Source of the DNA: a virus
Direction: 5' to 3' (one strand)
Length of the DNA: 64,000 bases
IMG/VR virus record: IMGVR_UViG_3300032267_001142
Coordinates: 122,106-186,105 of that record
A program made the position numbers and the translations under genes. Below the pieces are notes generated by a model that worked only from the letters and a program-made list of their open reading frames with translations, had not been told where the DNA came from and did not search any database. Positions 27,883 through 35,054 of the stretch are shown piece by piece (position 1 is the stretch's first letter; each line of letters starts with the position of its first letter).

Positions 27883-28338
27883 ATGCTAACTGTCTATCCG
27901 CCCGATTACGGGCCGCACCACGATTATCCGAGCGAGCCAATCGGGGAAGGAAACCCGTATTATCAATGTTGCTCGTGTGGAGCCTCAGACCCGCAAATAA
28001 ACGGCACCCTTAGTGGTCATAAGGGCGGTTGCGGCTGGGTTGCCGGTTTCCAAAAAGGATGGCAAGAGCGCTACTACGATTCGATGATTGACTGCGCCGC
28101 TATTCGTGGTCCCGATGGGCGGGTCTGGACCGGCAAGCGGCATTACCACTGTATCAATACAATTATCCAAGCTACCGGCGTAAAACAGGTTGCCGAAGGA
28201 TACGAACAGGGGTTCGTTACCATGTCTGGGCGATTTGTTACGCGCAGAGAGGCAGGACAACTTGTGCAAAAAACTGGACAGGTAAAAGTGACACCATACA
28301 ACCCAAAGCTTGAACTTTTCAGTGAAAATTTATATTAG
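27883..28338 (+). CDS. Hypothetical protein with Cys-rich segment
   Basis: 151 residues. YYQCCSCGASDP near 26-37 and GGCGWVAGF near 47-55 suggest a metal site; the C-terminus (SGRFVTRREAGQLVQKTGQ) resembles short phage motifs that bind nucleotides or proteins. Unknown function. Confidence 0.5.
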   Translation: MLTVYPPDYGPHHDYPSEPIGEGNPYYQCCSCGASDPQINGTLSGHKGGCGWVAGFQKGWQERYYDSMIDCAAIRGPDGRVWTGKRHYHCINTIIQATGVKQVAEGYEQGFVTMSGRFVTRREAGQLVQKTGQVKVTPYNPKLELFSENLY

Positions 28339-28409
28339 TGAGTTTCTGATTCAAAAGCCCCGTTGCTTTATAGTCTTGCGTCTTCGGTAAAACCCGCCAA
28401 TCTTCCGTC

Positions 28410-28913
28410 ATGACTTTTTCTCTCGACATGACTCTCAAGTATGACCCTACTGATGCCCGCGCTACTCGCAAGGGTTTTCAGAAGTGGTGGGCTATGGCGC
28501 TAGCGCCAAAGGGCTTACACGACTACTACGCGCACTGGTTGATGAAGACCCACGGCGTCAAGCTTACGCTTCCGCTATGGGGCGTGCATCTTACGGTTAT
28601 CCGTGGAGAGTTGCCTCGTCATCTGCGTAATTGGCGTAAGTATGATGGGCAGACCTTCCGAGTGTATTACGACGGCTCTGACCTTCAGTATTCGGATAAG
28701 TATGCGTGGCTACCCGCGCATTCTCCTGATTTGGAGGCGGTTCGTCGTGAACTTGGGCTTCGCTCGCAGCCGAAGGTAGCTTTTCACGTTACTTTGGGTA
28801 ATCGTAAAAATCTGGAACTTCCGAAGAAGAGGGTTTTTAATCCAGTCGTTTTCCCTTGGGAAAAGCACAACTTCGAGTCCTACGAATATCGAGAGTTCTC
28901 CCCCGCGAAATAG
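28410..28913 (+). CDS. acb1: Acb1-like anti-CBASS 2H phosphoesterase
   Basis: 167 residues. Two HxT motifs, WGVHLTVIRGELP (His 60, Thr 62) and AFHVTLGNRKN (His 126, Thr 128), are spaced as in T4 Acb1 (gp57B). LHDYYAHWL, NWRKYDGQ, YAWLP and VRRELGLRS also follow the Acb1 pattern. Acb1 cleaves cyclic di- and trinucleotide signals and so blocks CBASS abortive infection. Another 2H activity such as RNA 2',3'-cyclic phosphate hydrolysis remains possible. Confidence 0.75.
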   Translation: MTFSLDMTLKYDPTDARATRKGFQKWWAMALAPKGLHDYYAHWLMKTHGVKLTLPLWGVHLTVIRGELPRHLRNWRKYDGQTFRVYYDGSDLQYSDKYAWLPAHSPDLEAVRRELGLRSQPKVAFHVTLGNRKNLELPKKRVFNPVVFPWEKHNFESYEYREFSPAK

Positions 28914-29001
28914 CGCCGACGAAAGTTCGTGCTATTTTCGCTTTTAATGCGAGAAAAAGTTAGACGCGCTATAAAAACGCGCTAGATTCTTAATTCACAA
29001 T

Positions 29002-29853
29002 ATGGGCTGCTTAAACTCTACAGGACAATTCACTCACTGGTTCGGAAACATTCACCTATCGGGACCGTGCAATCGCTCTTGCTATTTTTGTATCGGGCAG
29101 CACATGATGGCGCTTGACCCGCTCAATAATTTAGATGAATGGCCTTTAAGGAACTTCGATAAATTCATAGTGCTTTGTGGAGAGCGCTGCGTTTCCGAGG
29201 TTAATTTGACAGGCAGCAATACTGACCCCTTGATGTATAAACATCACGCTAGTTTGACCGCCGCGCTAAAGGAACAGATTCCTAACTGTAAACTTGGGCT
29301 GCGCACGAACGGCGCTATGGCGGAAAGTCACCCTGAGATATGGAGTCTTTACGATAAGGCGAGTATCTCCATTACTTCGTTTGACGCTGACATTTACAAA
29401 GCGACTATGGGGTGCGGCGCTCCGCCGAACATTTCTGCCCTCTTGAAGTTAAAACCAGAAATGCCAGTCAAGGTGAACGTCGTCCTCTGTCCAGAGGTAA
29501 TGGGCGAGGATATCAAAAGGACGCTGGACATTCTTACGGACGCTGGAATAAAAACGGTGAACCTTCGGGAACCTTACGGCCAACCGCATCTAGGAAGTCC
29601 GTTGAAAAATCCCACTGGCAGTCGGTTGGGTATGCCTCGCTACGATTGGAAAGGAATGGACGTTACTTATTGGGACGTGCATTACGTGGAAGTTGAAAGT
29701 GTCAACCTATACGCTAACGGAATCGTTAGTGAGACCTACCCTATCACTAAGGGTCACGCTCCTAACGGAGAGGTCATTGCGCAACAGAACTGGACGCGTA
29801 GCGGCAGGCAGCGCCCTCAGTGGTTGAAGTATGATAAAGAGTTGACTGCCTAA
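29002..29853 (+). CDS. Radical SAM protein
   Basis: 283 residues. CNRSCYFCIG near residues 26-35 is the CxxxCxxC motif binding a 4Fe-4S cluster, following a beta strand (GNIHLSGP). NLTGSNTDPL and the repeated strand-helix pattern fit the TIM-barrel. Substrate unknown. No maturation partner adjacent. The start follows a TAGATT-like -10. Confidence 0.7.
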   Translation: MGCLNSTGQFTHWFGNIHLSGPCNRSCYFCIGQHMMALDPLNNLDEWPLRNFDKFIVLCGERCVSEVNLTGSNTDPLMYKHHASLTAALKEQIPNCKLGLRTNGAMAESHPEIWSLYDKASISITSFDADIYKATMGCGAPPNISALLKLKPEMPVKVNVVLCPEVMGEDIKRTLDILTDAGIKTVNLREPYGQPHLGSPLKNPTGSRLGMPRYDWKGMDVTYWDVHYVEVESVNLYANGIVSETYPITKGHAPNGEVIAQQNWTRSGRQRPQWLKYDKELTA

Positions 29854-29878
29854 CAAAATAGCAGTATACATCGCCTAC

Positions 29879-30328
29879 ATGAATCACGAAATCTTCCCGA
29901 CTCTTTTGTTTGGTCATTTGCTTGGTGACTATCTGTTCCAAAATCGGAAGATGGCGGTGAATAAGTCGAAAAGCACGCCAATATGCTTGCTGCATTGCAC
30001 AATTTATACGCTATGCGTGACTGCGACGGCGTGGCCCATCGTTCACTCATGGAGTTGGTCAATCTTTATCTTTCTCACCCACTTTCCTATCGACAGGTTT
30101 TCTTTGGCAGGTCATTGGATGAAGATGTTGGGGTCGCCGACTTTGGAGGATTTCGTAACGAAATCCGACGATAGTATCCCGAATAATGTCATTGTCAGCA
30201 AATACCTCGCGCTGCAAGGAGGGTTCGCGGCGCTCGTTTACGCCGTTTGTGACAACGCGATGCATCTGATGTTGATGTATTATGGTTATTTCTTTTTCTT
30301 CGATGACGGACTGGCGTTTTCTTACTGA
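29879..30328 (+). CDS. DUF3307 membrane protein
   Basis: 149 residues. LLFGHLLGDYLFQNRKMAVNK then CLLHCTIYTLCV is the DUF3307 signature; about three to four hydrophobic segments. Widespread in bacteria and phages, role unknown. Confidence 0.7.
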   Translation: MNHEIFPTLLFGHLLGDYLFQNRKMAVNKSKSTPICLLHCTIYTLCVTATAWPIVHSWSWSIFIFLTHFPIDRFSLAGHWMKMLGSPTLEDFVTKSDDSIPNNVIVSKYLALQGGFAALVYAVCDNAMHLMLMYYGYFFFFDDGLAFSY

Positions 30329-30369
30329 ACTCTCTTGCCAGCATCACAAAAACCTATAATATCAAAAAC

Positions 30370-30909
30370 ATGAACATCACACTGTCCCTATCCGAAGTCG
30401 TCAATTTCGTCATTTTTATGCGAACGCTGAACAAGCAACCTTTTAGCGCCCACGACGTGACACAGGCGGTTCGCTCAGCCGTTCAACAGGGCATCGTCCT
30501 GTCGGACGCGGCTGTGGTGCGTCATTATGGTTCCGGTGGTGTCCGCGAGCTTGTCAAAGCTTATGTGGAGAAGTTTCCTGACGCTTTTGATAAATCCTTT
30601 GCCGCTGGAGGTTGGTTTGTCTATACCTACCGTGGCGACGACAAGGCACCCGTGAGCGCTGCGGTAGCTGTTCCGATGCCTCAGTCGGCTACGACGCTCG
30701 AAATGGCGGTGAAGCGTCATCTTGTCGCCAAGGGAACGGGAAAGCAAGTCACCATCAAGGGCATCCAGAGCGCTCTCAAGAGTTTCAGCGTCAAGTGCAG
30801 TGAAATCCACGACGCTCTCGTCTCTCTCTCGAAAGCCGGTCACAAAATCGTCATCTGGAACGACCCCGACGGTAATATCAGCAAAACTACGGTCAAAATC
30901 ATTGACTAA
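30370..30909 (+). CDS. Hypothetical protein, possible winged helix
   Basis: 179 residues. The C-terminal part (VTIKGIQSALKSFSVKCSEIHDALVSLSKAGHKIVIW) looks like a winged helix-turn-helix. N-terminal half helical. A TATAAT box lies upstream of ATG. Candidate DNA-binding protein. Confidence 0.45.
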   Translation: MNITLSLSEVVNFVIFMRTLNKQPFSAHDVTQAVRSAVQQGIVLSDAAVVRHYGSGGVRELVKAYVEKFPDAFDKSFAAGGWFVYTYRGDDKAPVSAAVAVPMPQSATTLEMAVKRHLVAKGTGKQVTIKGIQSALKSFSVKCSEIHDALVSLSKAGHKIVIWNDPDGNISKTTVKIID

Positions 30910-30936
30910 AAACCAAAAACGAGTGTAATTCATTTT

Positions 30937-31167
30937 ATGAGCAAGGACAACGATATCTTCGAGTGCGAAAACTGCGGAAACGAGTTTTGCTGGGACGACG
31001 ACTGCGCCGAACTTACGGAAGACGAAAAGGGTAAGGTCACGGACTTGATTTTGGTCTGCGCTCCATGTCGCAGGGCAGACCTCGGAGCGAAATTGAAGAA
31101 GTCAGGTGACTCAGGAAATGGTATGGCGGCAGCAATCGCAGTGCCATGTCGAACCGATGGAAAGTAA
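30937..31167 (+). CDS. Small zinc-finger protein
   Basis: 76 residues. CENCGNEFCWDDDC near 9-22 and CAPC near 46-49 give two CxxC pairs. Overlaps the next gene by 22 bases in a different frame. Confidence 0.5.
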   Translation: MSKDNDIFECENCGNEFCWDDDCAELTEDEKGKVTDLILVCAPCRRADLGAKLKKSGDSGNGMAAAIAVPCRTDGK

Positions 31168-31409
31168 CGATTGAGGATTGGAAAGTCGAGAACTTCGGCG
31201 AATCGACGCCAGTTTTCGTTCTTAGCGGCAAGGTTTTCGGCCACCCTAAAATCAAGGATGGTGAAGAGTATTTCACTTCCAGAATCATTGGTTGGTATCC
31301 ATGCTCTCACAAGGTTGTCTCTAGCGCCGGAATGACTTATTCGTTGGGCGAACCTGACAAAAAGTGGGCCGCACTCAACGCAAAGACTTGCGCTTTACTG
31401 AAAAAGTAA
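31146..31409 (+). CDS. Hypothetical protein (87 aa)
   Basis: Beta-rich small protein (WKVTIEDWKVENFGESTPVF, VFVLSGKVFGHPKI). No family recognised. The start overlaps the previous gene. Confidence 0.5.
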   Translation: MSNRWKVTIEDWKVENFGESTPVFVLSGKVFGHPKIKDGEEYFTSRIIGWYPCSHKVVSSAGMTYSLGEPDKKWAALNAKTCALLKK

Positions 31410-31422
31410 CTATAAGTAGGTA

Positions 31423-31800
31423 GTGAATCACGCCGCGCTTATATCGGAAATCCAAAAGTCGCTTTCTCCAGACCTCCTAAAAGGCAGGTGGAAATATCAT
31501 CAGACGCACCCCCTTTCAGGACATTGTTATGTAGCCTCTGAGGCTTTGTGGCATCTGATAGACGATAAAAGCACTTGGGCCGTAATGTGTGCGTCGTATA
31601 ACGACGCGAACGGAAAGGCGACCCATTGGTGGCTAAAAAACAAAAACACCAAAGAAATACTTGACCCCACCGCCGCTCAGTTTCAAGTATCGCCGCCTTA
31701 TCACCTTGGCAAAGGGTGTGGGTTCTTGACAAAACTACCATCGAAAAGGGCGCAGACTTTGATAGACAGAGTTGTCGCCCGCACTGAATACACGCCATGA
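31423..31800 (+). CDS. Papain/transglutaminase-like phage protein (YunG-type), GTG start
   Basis: 125 residues. HPLSGHCYVASEALWHL (Cys 34), THWWLKN (His) and DPTAAQF (Asp) occur in the order of a Cys-His-Asp hydrolase, as in YunG-like proteins. GTG at 31423 is the best start. Overlaps the next gene by four bases. Confidence 0.55.
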   Translation: MNHAALISEIQKSLSPDLLKGRWKYHQTHPLSGHCYVASEALWHLIDDKSTWAVMCASYNDANGKATHWWLKNKNTKEILDPTAAQFQVSPPYHLGKGCGFLTKLPSKRAQTLIDRVVARTEYTP

Positions 31801-31988
31801 ACCTCCCAAAGACGGACAAACCTTGCCGTTCACTGCTAGCGGCAGTCGTGAGGCTTTATCGCCGCGCTAGACTTGAGTTTGTTTTATGGCGATATGGGAT
31901 GACGGGGACCCGAATGCAGGTAAGACTTTTGAGGACGCGTGGCTATAAAAATGTTGCAGAGTGGCGAAAGCCGTGTAAGATAAGGTAG
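31797..31988 (+). CDS. Small Arg-rich protein (63 aa)
   Basis: MNLPKTDKPCRSLLAAVVRL then many Arg. Coupled to the previous gene (ATGA). The tmRNA promoter lies inside its 3' end. No family recognised. Confidence 0.4.
   Translation: MNLPKTDKPCRSLLAAVVRLYRRARLEFVLWRYGMTGTRMQVRLLRTRGYKNVAEWRKPCKIR
31954..31981 (+). promoter_or_regulatory. Promoter of tmRNA
   Basis: TTGCAG, 16-bp spacer, TAAGAT; about 20 bases upstream of the mature tmRNA 5' end. Confidence 0.65.
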
Positions 31989-32003
31989 TTCTTTGATAGT
32001 AAT

Positions 32004-32417
32004 GGGGTAGCAAGGATTCGACAAATAAGACGAGTCTAAACCCGCAAGCCGCTTATGGTAGTTAGACTGCGTCAAATCTCTACCAAGCATAAACGTCTCA
32101 AACGTAATTGCAAAAGTGAAGACCGCTTGGAGCGCCTTCCGTAATAACCTTACGGTTGCCTTCGGGAGCTTTTCGCCCGTCGTGGCCTAATCACGGCCAC
32201 CCGTATCATTTCCGATTTCTGCTAGGACTTAGATGCGACATTAGCAGGATTTACGAAATAAGTTCGCATATTCTTATTCGTCACATACGATATACGCTGT
32301 GGTCAGTTAGGTTTTGTCATTTTAGACAACTGGCCGAAAGCAAAAAAGAAACTAAGCTTGTAGAAGGTCTGATAAAAATTGTTTGGACAGGGGCTTCGAT
32401 GCCCCTCTACTCCACCA
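32004..32417 (+). ncRNA. ssrA: tmRNA (phage-encoded)
   Basis: The 5' GGGGTAGCAAGGATTCGAC and 3' GGGGCTTCGATGCCCC...CTACTCC-A-CCA are the tRNA-like domain of tmRNA, with acceptor GGGGTAG/CTACTCC holding the Ala identity pair G3-U70 and a canonical TTCGA T-loop. A resume codon GCA at 32110 opens a 26-codon tag beginning AKVKTAWSAF and ending SPVVA, whose TAA (32188) sits in the loop of a GTGGCC/GGCCAC hairpin. An alternative frame ending in tandem TAATAA at 32142 would give KSEDRLERLP. tmRNA rescues stalled ribosomes. Confidence 0.9.
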
Positions 32418-32423
32418 TTAGCC

Positions 32424-32451
32424 TTGATTTTTGAGCAAAGAGCACTATCAT
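32424..32451 (+). promoter_or_regulatory. Leaderless-type promoter for 32458 gene
   Basis: TTGATT, 16-bp spacer, TATCAT, six bases to ATG 32458. Begins seven bases after the tmRNA CCA. Confidence 0.7.
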
Positions 32452-32457
32452 AAAACA

Positions 32458-33300
32458 ATGAACTCTCTTCTTGCTTTATTCGAGGCTACTAAAAATGACC
32501 GGCGCTGCGAAGACATTGGGCAACATTTGCCCACCTTGCGGCGTGTTGCTGGTGAATGCAACACCGCGCTAGAGATTGGCGTCCGAGGCGGATGCTCAAC
32601 AATAGGTATCGCCGCTGGTCTTTACGATGGAATCGTAACGCGTTACCGCAGCCAAGCGGTGTTCGTCCGTTATACGTGCCCCAAGTGCCGACTGGATTGC
32701 GTAGTGATGCATAGTCACCGAGGGCAACGGGCGTGTGGGTATTGCGAAAATACCATAGTGAGCGCTTTTTTTGAAAAGGTTATGGTTAGGGACGCCGACG
32801 AAGACGTATGGAAGGTTCTCACCAATTGTCCATTTGAGTCGGAGAGGATTTTCAATAGCCTTCCGACGTTTCCCGTTTTGGATTCATTGGATATTTCGGA
32901 CTGCGAGAACACCGGCATCAGGTCTCTCGTTAATGCCCAAGGGATATCAGGGAAGTTCACTCGTGCCGACTCACTCACTTTCACGCCTAGCCAGAGTTAC
33001 GATTTGGTGTTTATCGACACCCTTCATACCTATTTGCAACTAAAGGCTGAGCTTGATAGATACTCAAACTTCGCTAACAAATACATCGCGCTTCACGATA
33101 CCGAGCCGCCCTTCAAGTATCAGGACGAGACGGAGAACCCCGACTCACCTCACACTGGCCTGCGCTGGGCCGTGAAGGACTTCATTCAAGAGAATGCTGG
33201 CAAGTGGTATGTAAAAGAGCACCACGCCTATTGTCACGGCATGACGATTCTAGCGAAAGGCTCCGGCGAAGATTGCGGGGAATGGATTAATGCCGAATGA
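32458..33300 (+). CDS. Class I SAM methyltransferase with inserted zinc ribbon
   Basis: 280 residues. ALEIGVRGGCSTIGIAAGL near 39-57 is the SAM-binding loop and LVFIDTLHTY near 181-190 the later acidic strand. Between them RYTCPKCRLDC ... RACGYCEN forms a zinc ribbon that is not part of the usual fold. Substrate unknown. ATG 32458 is preferred over an in-frame TTG because of the promoter spacing. Overlaps the next gene (ATGA). Confidence 0.65.
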   Translation: MNSLLALFEATKNDRRCEDIGQHLPTLRRVAGECNTALEIGVRGGCSTIGIAAGLYDGIVTRYRSQAVFVRYTCPKCRLDCVVMHSHRGQRACGYCENTIVSAFFEKVMVRDADEDVWKVLTNCPFESERIFNSLPTFPVLDSLDISDCENTGIRSLVNAQGISGKFTRADSLTFTPSQSYDLVFIDTLHTYLQLKAELDRYSNFANKYIALHDTEPPFKYQDETENPDSPHTGLRWAVKDFIQENAGKWYVKEHHAYCHGMTILAKGSGEDCGEWINAE

Positions 33301-34067
33301 TAGCTAGACTGTTTAATCAGGATTGCCGAGAAGGATTAAAGCGAATAGCTCCGCTGTCTGTTGACACTATCGTTACGTCACCGCCGTATAATATCGGGGC
33401 CGATTACGCGTCTTACGACGACAATAAAGACGAGAACCTGTATTTGTCCTTTTTAGCGGACGTATTCGTTGAGATACGAAATAAGATGACAGAGGGAGCG
33501 TCTTTGTTCCTAAACGTAGGCTCGAAGCCCACGAACCCTATATTCCCTCATAGGGTGGCTTCGGTAGTGTCTGATATTTTGTGTTTGCAGAATACTTTCC
33601 ATTGGATAAAGTCAGTGACCATCGACAAATCGGGAACACAAATATCTGCGGGGCATTTCAAACCGATAAACAGCAAAAGATTCGTGAACGATTGTCACGA
33701 ATACATCTTTCATTTCAGCAAAAATGGTAGCGCTGAACTTGACCGTTTGGCCGTAGGCGTTGAATATGCGGACATCTCAAACACTAAGAGATGGAAGGCG
33801 GGAAACACTAAACGGTGCCGAGGAAATAATTGGTTTATTCCGTATTCGACAGTGCAGGCGAAAAAGTTTCATCCGGCGACATTCCCCGAAGCTTTAGTAG
33901 AAAGATGCCTCGCGGTCTCAGGCGGCGCGACAAATAAGGTAATCATGGACCCTTTTATGGGAGTTGGCACCACCGGCATAGTCGCAAAGCGCTTAGGTGC
34001 GCGAGAGTTTGTAGGGTTTGAAATAGACAAAATTTACTTTGATATCGCACAAAACGGGTTAAAGTAG
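33297..34067 (+). CDS. Site-specific DNA methyltransferase (N6-adenine or N4-cytosine)
   Basis: 256 residues. TIVTSPPYNIGADY near 25-38 is the catalytic (N/S/T)PP(Y/W) motif and MDPFMGVGTTGIVAKRLG near 218-235 the SAM motif, in the order of beta-class enzymes. It probably protects phage DNA. No restriction partner is adjacent. The stop is TAG and the next gene follows nine bases later in the same frame, so amber suppression would fuse them. Confidence 0.8.
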   Translation: MIARLFNQDCREGLKRIAPLSVDTIVTSPPYNIGADYASYDDNKDENLYLSFLADVFVEIRNKMTEGASLFLNVGSKPTNPIFPHRVASVVSDILCLQNTFHWIKSVTIDKSGTQISAGHFKPINSKRFVNDCHEYIFHFSKNGSAELDRLAVGVEYADISNTKRWKAGNTKRCRGNNWFIPYSTVQAKKFHPATFPEALVERCLAVSGGATNKVIMDPFMGVGTTGIVAKRLGAREFVGFEIDKIYFDIAQNGLK

Positions 34068-34076
34068 CAATTCAAG

Positions 34077-34502
34077 ATGAACAACCAAGAAGACATCAAC
34101 GTCGGTGATAAGGTCGTGTGTATCGCTGGACACTATTTCAAATTTCAACTGCTGAAATCGACGGTAGCTTACTCTGTAAAAAGTGTTTCAGAAGAGGGAA
34201 ATATCACCCTAGAAGAGACAGGAAACTTCCTGTTCCCTAAGAAATGCTTCAAAAAATTCAAAGCTCGACTCGCGAAGGGTGTAAAGAGAGGAACACCCGA
34301 AGAGTTCGCCGATAACCTCGCTAAGCAAAAAGAAGAGACGCTAGCGCGCCTCTCTGAGCTAGGAATAGAGTGGGAAGTCGCGAGCGATGAAGGTGATAAG
34401 CAGGAAGCGGAGCGTCTTATGTCCCATATCGACTTCCTTCTTGAGAAACTTCACGTAATCAATTCCTCTCCTAATGGCACTAGCACCGACCAAGAAGGCT
34501 AA
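34077..34502 (+). CDS. Hypothetical protein with SH3-like start
   Basis: 141 residues. INVGDKVVCIAG and YSVKSVSEEGNITLEETG look like a small beta barrel, followed by a helical tail. Overlaps the next gene by 29 bases. Confidence 0.5.
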   Translation: MNNQEDINVGDKVVCIAGHYFKFQLLKSTVAYSVKSVSEEGNITLEETGNFLFPKKCFKKFKARLAKGVKRGTPEEFADNLAKQKEETLARLSELGIEWEVASDEGDKQEAERLMSHIDFLLEKLHVINSSPNGTSTDQEG

Positions 34503-34962
34503 ATTTTTAGTTGACCTCGCCAGAGGTAAAGCGGGCGAAGAGTTGGTTGCCAAAACGCTATTACCTTTCTATGGTGCTAAAGAAGCCGTTACTGATTCTT
34601 CGGCGACGCATGATTTGACTTTTATTCTCGCTGACGATGCTCGGCATAAAGTTGAGGTCAAGGTTGACTTTTTGGCCGGTAAGACAGGCAATGTCTTTAT
34701 CGAATACCTTTGTTCCAAAAAGCAATCAGGCATTCTTGCTACCACAGCGCAGGATTGGGCGATTGTGGTCCCCGATAAGAATGCAATTTATGTTTTCTGC
34801 CCAAAGCTTTTAGTTCAGGCGATTGAGAAATCTTCGGTCAAGTTTCGTCAAGTATCAGGAGGCGATAGGTATGCAACGCGTGGTTGGTTAGTGCCTCTGG
34901 AGGAACTTGAGAAAATGCAGTTTTGTACGAAACTTCCTGCGGAATGCTCTGCTCAGGTGTAG
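34474..34962 (+). CDS. PD-(D/E)XK-like nuclease
   Basis: 162 residues. GKAGEELVAKTLLP near 18-31 is the leading helix, HDLTFI (Asp) and KVEVKVDFLAG (ExK) form the catalytic core near 46-68, then NVFIEY. This fits the restriction-endonuclease-like superfamily. May cleave host DNA or process phage DNA. Ends in tandem TAGTAG. Confidence 0.6.
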   Translation: MALAPTKKAKFLVDLARGKAGEELVAKTLLPFYGAKEAVTDSSATHDLTFILADDARHKVEVKVDFLAGKTGNVFIEYLCSKKQSGILATTAQDWAIVVPDKNAIYVFCPKLLVQAIEKSSVKFRQVSGGDRYATRGWLVPLEELEKMQFCTKLPAECSAQV

Positions 34963-35054
34963 TAGAGTGAAAGCTTCGTCAATCGCAGGTTTCAAGGTCA
35001 AAATCGTCGCCGATAAAGCTGGACGACGCAGCAAAGCCTGTCATATTCACTTAC

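Noticed and set aside
32110-32147. tmRNA tag KSEDRLERLP ending in tandem TAATAA
   Set aside because: It is out of frame with the GCA resume codon and ends in charged residues. Kept only as an alternative because TAATAA is common at tag ends.
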